From NCBI GenBank assembly GCA_029959615.1, contig JASCOD010000002.1, positions 682,001-746,000 on the forward strand: a stretch of DNA of 64,000 bases. The letters are read 5' to 3'. Each line of letters begins with the position of its first letter. The stretch's first letter is position 1. The notes beneath the pieces are model-generated. The model saw only the letters and a list, made by a program, of their open reading frames with translations, had not been told where the DNA came from and did no database searches. This document shows positions 59,838-64,000 of the stretch, piece after piece. The position numbers were made by a program, and so were the translations under genes. This stretch comes from Flavobacteriaceae bacterium PS02338 (GTDB lineage Bacteria > Bacteroidota > Bacteroidia > Sphingobacteriales > Sphingobacteriaceae).

Positions 59838-60275
59838 ATGATGTACCTAAAAATTACTGCCACAGACAATTCAAAATCCACTGTACTTATTCGATTGATG
59901 GTAGGTATGGTATTTCTTTCGGAAGGTATTCAGAAGTTTTTATTTCCTGCCATCCGTGGAGCGGGAAGGTTTGAAAAAATAGGACTACCGGACCCCGCAT
60001 TTCTCGGGAGTTTTGTTGGCACTGTTGAAATCTTTTGCGGAATATTGATCATTATGGGATTGCTTACAAGGCTAGTGAGCATTCCACTAATTATCATTAT
60101 GCTTATCGCAATTGCAACGACCAAGGGTGATTTGCTAGCCAATAAGGGTTTTTGGGAAATGATGCATGGAAGCCGAACCGATTGGGCGATGTTGTTGGGC
60201 AGTATTTTCCTGCTCCTTAAAGGCGGTGGTCTTTGGTCAGTAGATAATAAGATAATGCATGGGAAACAGAATTGA
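59838..60275 (+). CDS. DoxX-family membrane protein
   Basis: 145 aa from ATG 59838 (or 59841), MMYLKITATDNSKSTVL. Four TM helices with the DoxX-like signature GMVFLSEGIQKFLFP near the N-terminus and EIFCGILIIMGLLTRL. The open frame to 59799 would overlap the previous gene and is rejected. Its last 17 bp overlap chrA, so it is translationally coupled. Role in redox or membrane stress is not known. Confidence 0.8.
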   Translation: MMYLKITATDNSKSTVLIRLMVGMVFLSEGIQKFLFPAIRGAGRFEKIGLPDPAFLGSFVGTVEIFCGILIIMGLLTRLVSIPLIIIMLIAIATTKGDLLANKGFWEMMHGSRTDWAMLLGSIFLLLKGGGLWSVDNKIMHGKQN

Positions 60276-61389
60276 GCTAAGGGAAATAGCCAAACTATTT
60301 CTCAAATTAGGGTTTATAGGATTTGGAGGTCCGGCAGCTCATATTGCAATGATGCAGCTAGAAGTGGTTGTAAAAAGAAAATGGTTGAGCGAACAACATT
60401 TTTTAGATTTACTTGGTGCCACTAATCTTATTCCCGGACCTAACAGCACCGAAATGGCTATTCATATCGGATATGATAAAGGCGGTTGGAAAGGATTGAT
60501 TACAGCAGGTTTATGTTTTATCCTTCCTGCCGTTTTCATTACTGGGATATTTGCTGTTTTATATCACGATTACGGGCAAATGCCAAAGGTTCAACCCTTC
60601 TTTTATGGCATTAAGCCCGCCATTGTGGCCGTTATCATTGGAGCTGTTTATCCTTTGGCAAGAAAATCTATAAAGTCATTTTTTTTAGGGTTTATGGGCA
60701 TTGCCGTATTGCTCGCATCTCTTTTGGGTATCAACGAAATTTATTTGATGTTTGGAGCGGGCTTATTAGCACTTGCATTGTATCTTATTACGAATAAGAA
60801 AATAGATACTTTGCAAAGTTTTGCTCCACTTGCGTTACTCCAAATTACCCAACCAAATTTATGGACTGCTACAAACACCAATTTGTTTTGGACATTCCTT
60901 AAAATCGGCGCTATACTTTATGGCAGCGGATATGTACTATTTGCTTTTTTAGATACAGAGTTGGTAGCAACAGGATTATTAACAAGACGGCAACTAATGG
61001 ATGCCATTGCCATTGGGCAGTTTACCCCCGGGCCTGTCTTTTCTTCTGTTACTTTTATCGGTTTTCAGATCAATGGATGGCCAGGCGCAATCGCATCTAC
61101 AATTGCAATATTCTTACCTTCATTTGTTTTTGTGGCACTCCTTAATCCCATAGTGAAAAAGCTACGAGATTCTAAAGCTTTATCTGCATTTTTAGATGCA
61201 GTGAATGTCTCCTCAGTAGCCATTATAGTAGGGATATGTGTTGTAATGAGTAAAGAAACCATTACAGAGTGGCGGACAATTGTCATAGCACTCGTTAGTG
61301 CCATCATCGTTTTCAAATTCAAAAAAATCAACAGTGCATTTATAGTTATAGGTGGTGCATTATTAGGTTTCTTATTGTTCCAATTTTAA
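60259..61389 (+). CDS. chrA: chromate transporter ChrA
   Basis: 376 aa CHR-superfamily permease with two homologous halves. The first has FGGPAAHIAMMQLE and LGATNLIPGPNSTEMAIHIG; the second has FTPGPVFSSVTFIGFQING. Effluxes chromate using a proton gradient. Overlaps the DoxX gene by 17 bp and lies between ars genes, an unusual position for a chromate transporter. All signature Gly/Pro residues of the two GG-PGP motifs are intact. Confidence 0.9.
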   Translation: MGNRIELREIAKLFLKLGFIGFGGPAAHIAMMQLEVVVKRKWLSEQHFLDLLGATNLIPGPNSTEMAIHIGYDKGGWKGLITAGLCFILPAVFITGIFAVLYHDYGQMPKVQPFFYGIKPAIVAVIIGAVYPLARKSIKSFFLGFMGIAVLLASLLGINEIYLMFGAGLLALALYLITNKKIDTLQSFAPLALLQITQPNLWTATNTNLFWTFLKIGAILYGSGYVLFAFLDTELVATGLLTRRQLMDAIAIGQFTPGPVFSSVTFIGFQINGWPGAIASTIAIFLPSFVFVALLNPIVKKLRDSKALSAFLDAVNVSSVAIIVGICVVMSKETITEWRTIVIALVSAIIVFKFKKINSAFIVIGGALLGFLLFQF

Positions 61390-61399
61390 CTTTAAAACA

Positions 61400-62011
61400 A
61401 TGTATCCAACGTTATCGAAAACAATAGCGCAATTACAGACGGAAAACATCAGCGAAGAACGTAAAATGATATTACAGCCGCTGATAGATTTTGTAAAGCA
61501 AAAAGTAGCTGATAGACAGCAAATAAATATCAATTTTATTTGTACCCATAATTCCCGAAGAAGCCATTTATCTCAGGTTTGGGCGCAGGTATCGAGTGCC
61601 TATTATAATATTCCCAATGTCCATTGCTATTCGGGCGGTACTGAAGAAACAGCACTGTTTCCGAAAGTGGCAGAAACTTTAGTCCACCAAGGTTTTGGCG
61701 TATTTAAAATTGCAGACGCAAATAATCCTGTATATGCCATAAAATACAGCGATAATGCTTTACCTGTCATTGGCTTTTCCAAAAAATATGATAGCCCTTT
61801 CAATCCAGTTACTGGGTTTGCGGCTATCATGACCTGCTCGCAAGCAGATGGCGGCTGTCCTTTTATTGCTGGAGCGGAAAAGCGAATACCAATTACTTTT
61901 GAAGACCCGAAGTTTTCAGACCATTCATCCCAGCAATCCAAGGTATATGCAGAAAGAAGCTTACAGATAGCAACGGAAATGTTTTACGTTTTTTCAAAAC
62001 TCACCCGATAA
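61400..62011 (+). CDS. low-molecular-weight tyrosine phosphatase-type arsenate reductase
   Basis: 203 aa. The phosphatase P-loop is FICTHNSRRSHLSQ (C-x5-R-S, Cys nucleophile). A Cys pair around GFAAIMTCSQADGGCPFIAG could form the disulfide relay of thioredoxin-coupled ArsC enzymes. It reduces arsenate to arsenite for export by the downstream ACR3, 3 bp away. Placement in the ars operon supports this over a signalling phosphatase. Confidence 0.82.
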   Translation: MYPTLSKTIAQLQTENISEERKMILQPLIDFVKQKVADRQQININFICTHNSRRSHLSQVWAQVSSAYYNIPNVHCYSGGTEETALFPKVAETLVHQGFGVFKIADANNPVYAIKYSDNALPVIGFSKKYDSPFNPVTGFAAIMTCSQADGGCPFIAGAEKRIPITFEDPKFSDHSSQQSKVYAERSLQIATEMFYVFSKLTR

Positions 62012-62014
62012 TCG

Positions 62015-63046
62015 ATGCAACCAAAACTAAAATTCCTTGACCGTTACCTAACCCTATGGATATTCCTTGCAATGGTAGTCGGTGTGGGATTGGGTTATTT
62101 CTTTCCCAATATGTCAATCGTAACAGACAGCTTGTCCTTGGGCACAACAAATATTCCTTTGGCAATAGGTTTAATACTGATGATGTACCCACCATTGGCA
62201 AAAGTGGATTATTCATTATTGCCCAAAGCATTTAAGGATAAAAAAGTGATCGGCATATCCTTATTGTTGAATTGGGTTGTAGGCACAGTACTGATGTTCG
62301 GTCTAGCGGTTCTTTTTTTGCGCAACGAACCGGATTATATGACAGGCTTGATATTGATAGGCTTAGCGAGATGCATTGCCATGGTCATCGTATGGAGCGA
62401 TTTGGCAAAAGCTAACAGAGAATATACTGCATTCTTGGTAGCATTAAATAGCATCTTCCAGATACTCTCATATAGCTTCTTAGTCTGGCTGTTCATTAAC
62501 GTATTACCTGAAAAGTTAGGATTAGCCACTTACAATGTAAGCGTATCAATGAAAGATGTAACTGAAAGTGTTTTGATATTTTTAGGCATTCCGTTTTTAG
62601 CGGGATTTCTTAGTCGCTATTTTCTGGTCAAATCAAAGGGTATTGAATGGTACAACAGAATATTTGTTCCCAAGATATCGCCGATCACCTTATATGCTCT
62701 GCTGTTTACCATCATATTAATGTTCAGCCTGAAAGGTGATAAAATACTGGAACTGCCAATGGATGTCGTAAAAATAGCTATACCCTTGATCATCTATTTT
62801 TTACTGATGTTTTTCGTGAGTTTCTTTATAAGCAAATCTTTGAAAGTTCCGTACGAAAGAAACGCATCCATAGCTTTTACAGCAACGGGAAATAATTTTG
62901 AACTAGCTATAGCAGTAGCCATAGCAGTTTTTGGCATTCATTCGCCACAGGCATTCGTGGGCGTGATCGGTCCATTGGTGGAAGTACCCGTATTGATCCT
63001 CTTGGTAAGGGCAAGTTTGTGGTTAAAGAAAAGATACTATAATTGA
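62015..63046 (+). CDS. ACR3-family arsenite efflux transporter
   Basis: 343 aa with ten TM helices, Acr3 family. The conserved [16 protein letters not shown] (with the essential Cys) and [13 protein letters not shown] segments are visible, and the [20 protein letters not shown] motif is characteristic. Exports As(III), possibly Sb(III). Last gene of the arsR-DUF6428-DoxX-chrA-ArsC-acr3 operon. No arsenical-transporting ATPase is present. Confidence 0.92.
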   Translation: MQPKLKFLDRYLTLWIFLAMVVGVGLGYFFPNMSIVTDSLSLGTTNIPLAIGLILMMYPPLAKVDYSLLPKAFKDKKVIGISLLLNWVVGTVLMFGLAVLFLRNEPDYMTGLILIGLARCIAMVIVWSDLAKANREYTAFLVALNSIFQILSYSFLVWLFINVLPEKLGLATYNVSVSMKDVTESVLIFLGIPFLAGFLSRYFLVKSKGIEWYNRIFVPKISPITLYALLFTIILMFSLKGDKILELPMDVVKIAIPLIIYFLLMFFVSFFISKSLKVPYERNASIAFTATGNNFELAIAVAIAVFGIHSPQAFVGVIGPLVEVPVLILLVRASLWLKKRYYN

Positions 63047-63226
63047 TAAGTTTTCTAAAGTAGAATAGCTTATCATCGGTCGAAAAAGCTATAATTTTGG
63101 ATTATTTTCTTCGTAAAAGGTATATTAGTTAAGCAAAAACCTGATAAATTCCATTGACTGGGTTTAGTTTGATACTTTCGCTAGGAACAAACTGGAGAAA
63201 ATTGCAGAATAATAGTCGAAATCATC

Positions 63227-64000
63227 ATGAAAAAAAATAGAGACAATAGCCTTCCGTTCAAAAGTAAGCTTGACTTGTTCCGACAGAAAATTTATATCGT
63301 CATATACGGTGTCAATACCCCTGCTGGAAAGACATTTGATGTTGCCCTGCTCATTTTTATCCTGTTGAGCGTATTTACGATCATGCTGGAAACCGTTGAA
63401 GGGATCGATGCAAGGTTTCATAGAGAACTGATTCTTTTGGAATGGTTTTTCACAATCATATTTACATTAGAATATGGTCTACGAATATTTGTCAGCAAAA
63501 ATCCTTTCAAGTATATCTTTAGCTTTTATGGGATAATAGATTTGTTATCCATCCTACCAATGTTTCTATCCCTATTTATTAAGGGAAGTCATATTCTCAG
63601 CAGTTTTAGAATCTTAAGATTGCTTCGCTTGTTCAGGGTTTTCCGTTTGATGGAATTTATGGAGGAATCATCGAAATTAAAAGTAGCGTTGCTTGCCAGC
63701 AGAGCGAAAATCATGGTATTTCTCTATACGGTAACCATCATCGCCATTTTGATCGGCACCTTGATGTACTATGTAGAAGGGCCGAAAAATGGTTTTACCA
63801 GTATCCCAAGAAGTGTCTTTTATACCATAGTTACCCTAACTACTGTAGGTTATGGCGATATGGTGCCAACAACAGCACTGGGCCAGTTTCTGTCAATGGT
63901 TTTGATGGTTACCGGCTATGGTATCATTGCGGTACCTACCGGTATTGTTGGCGTAGAGATTGCTAAGGAGGTAGGGAGATCGATTAGTGAAGAAAAAATC
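63227..64000 (+). CDS. voltage-gated potassium channel, 3' truncated by window end
   Basis: 258 codons are visible and the frame is open at the last base. Kv-type layout: S1-S4 with a voltage sensor helix RILRLLRLFRVFRLM carrying regular Arg residues, pore helix and selectivity filter TTVGYGD, and S6 (GYGIIAVPTGIVGVE). A 6TM ion_trans channel that probably forms a tetramer for potassium. Not obviously linked to the ars operon. It may be the last gene of the cargo region or host DNA. Confidence 0.9.
   Translation, partial: MKKNRDNSLPFKSKLDLFRQKIYIVIYGVNTPAGKTFDVALLIFILLSVFTIMLETVEGIDARFHRELILLEWFFTIIFTLEYGLRIFVSKNPFKYIFSFYGIIDLLSILPMFLSLFIKGSHILSSFRILRLLRLFRVFRLMEFMEESSKLKVALLASRAKIMVFLYTVTIIAILIGTLMYYVEGPKNGFTSIPRSVFYTIVTLTTVGYGDMVPTTALGQFLSMVLMVTGYGIIAVPTGIVGVEIAKEVGRSISEEKI

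Noticed and set aside
51331..64000. Right attachment site of the tRNA-Lys element
   Set aside because: I looked for a repeat of the tRNA 3' end (GGGTTCGAATCCCAG) and found only short chance matches such as gggttcg at 53103. Not reported as attR.
1..64000. CRISPR array
   Set aside because: No series of identical direct repeats with regular spacers was seen. The only tandem unit (41911-41943) has three copies without spacers.

Overview
The window is a chromosomal stretch of a Bacteroidota bacterium, most likely Sphingobacteriaceae (Pedobacter-like). The evidence is AT-rich DNA, proteins with Bacteroidota-type lipoprotein signals, TAnnTTTG -7 promoter boxes ahead of many genes, an MtaB/Lgt/SpmAB/DUF1343 gene repertoire, and abundant short inverted-repeat families in the spacers. 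The genus is inferred from general similarity and was not tested.

Positions 1-44200 look like ordinary chromosome. They hold a CusCBA/CzcCBA-type RND heavy-metal efflux operon (499-6137); an outer-membrane protein with the OMPLA phospholipase signature; a small secreted cysteine protein; a NodB-like protein; a TPR histidine kinase divergent from pdxJ; a DMT permease; gcvP; a cell-wall group (NamZ-like DUF1343, M23 peptidase, lipid kinase); surE; an SDR; pyrG-yidC; an S9 peptidase; an M14 peptidase; a SpmAB-like protein; cold-shock protein; 1-Cys peroxiredoxin; and DUF72. At 34052-36785 an ECF-like sigma factor is co-transcribed with a membrane-anchored trypsin-like protease, and two tandem near-identical 63-aa lipoprotein genes follow divergently. 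All three transcription units share the bipartite element GGGTTACC-N14-GYATTAA, so this looks like a self-contained autoregulated sigma regulon. Then come purB, nfuA-like, suhB-like and lgt, a 1.2-kb gene-free region with a MITE-like element, mtaB and ubiX.

At 44434 a tRNA-Lys(TTT) gene marks the edge of an integrated mobilizable element. It carries a CTnDOT-type tyrosine integrase with unusual catalytic residues, a zeta-toxin gene with a candidate antitoxin, a BtgA/BtgB-like mobilization pair, a hairpin-rich oriT candidate, two small DNA-binding proteins and an unknown 248-aa protein. These genes are visibly richer in G+C than their surroundings.

Positions 51556-58835 hold a sulfur/sulfide-handling cluster: two YeeE/YedE channels, a DUF2892 protein, a TPMT-like methyltransferase, a rhodanese, an MBL-rhodanese persulfide dioxygenase-like protein, a TauE/SafE exporter and a Crp/Fnr regulator. 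The sulfide:quinone oxidoreductase gene and a DUF2490 gene of this cluster are broken. Three transcription units of the cluster start with the same operator/promoter: GTWAC-N4-GTWAC dyads lying exactly 19 nt (measured from the conserved CTGT) before an xAnnTTTG box. This places the dyad near -41.5, the class II activator position of a Crp/Fnr protein.

Positions 58938-63046 are an arsenic/chromate operon (ArsR, DUF6428-like, DoxX, ChrA, ArsC-like phosphatase, ACR3), followed by the first 258 codons of a voltage-gated K+ channel that runs off the window. The sulfur and metal genes may be cargo of the tRNA-Lys island. No right-hand attachment site was found in the window.
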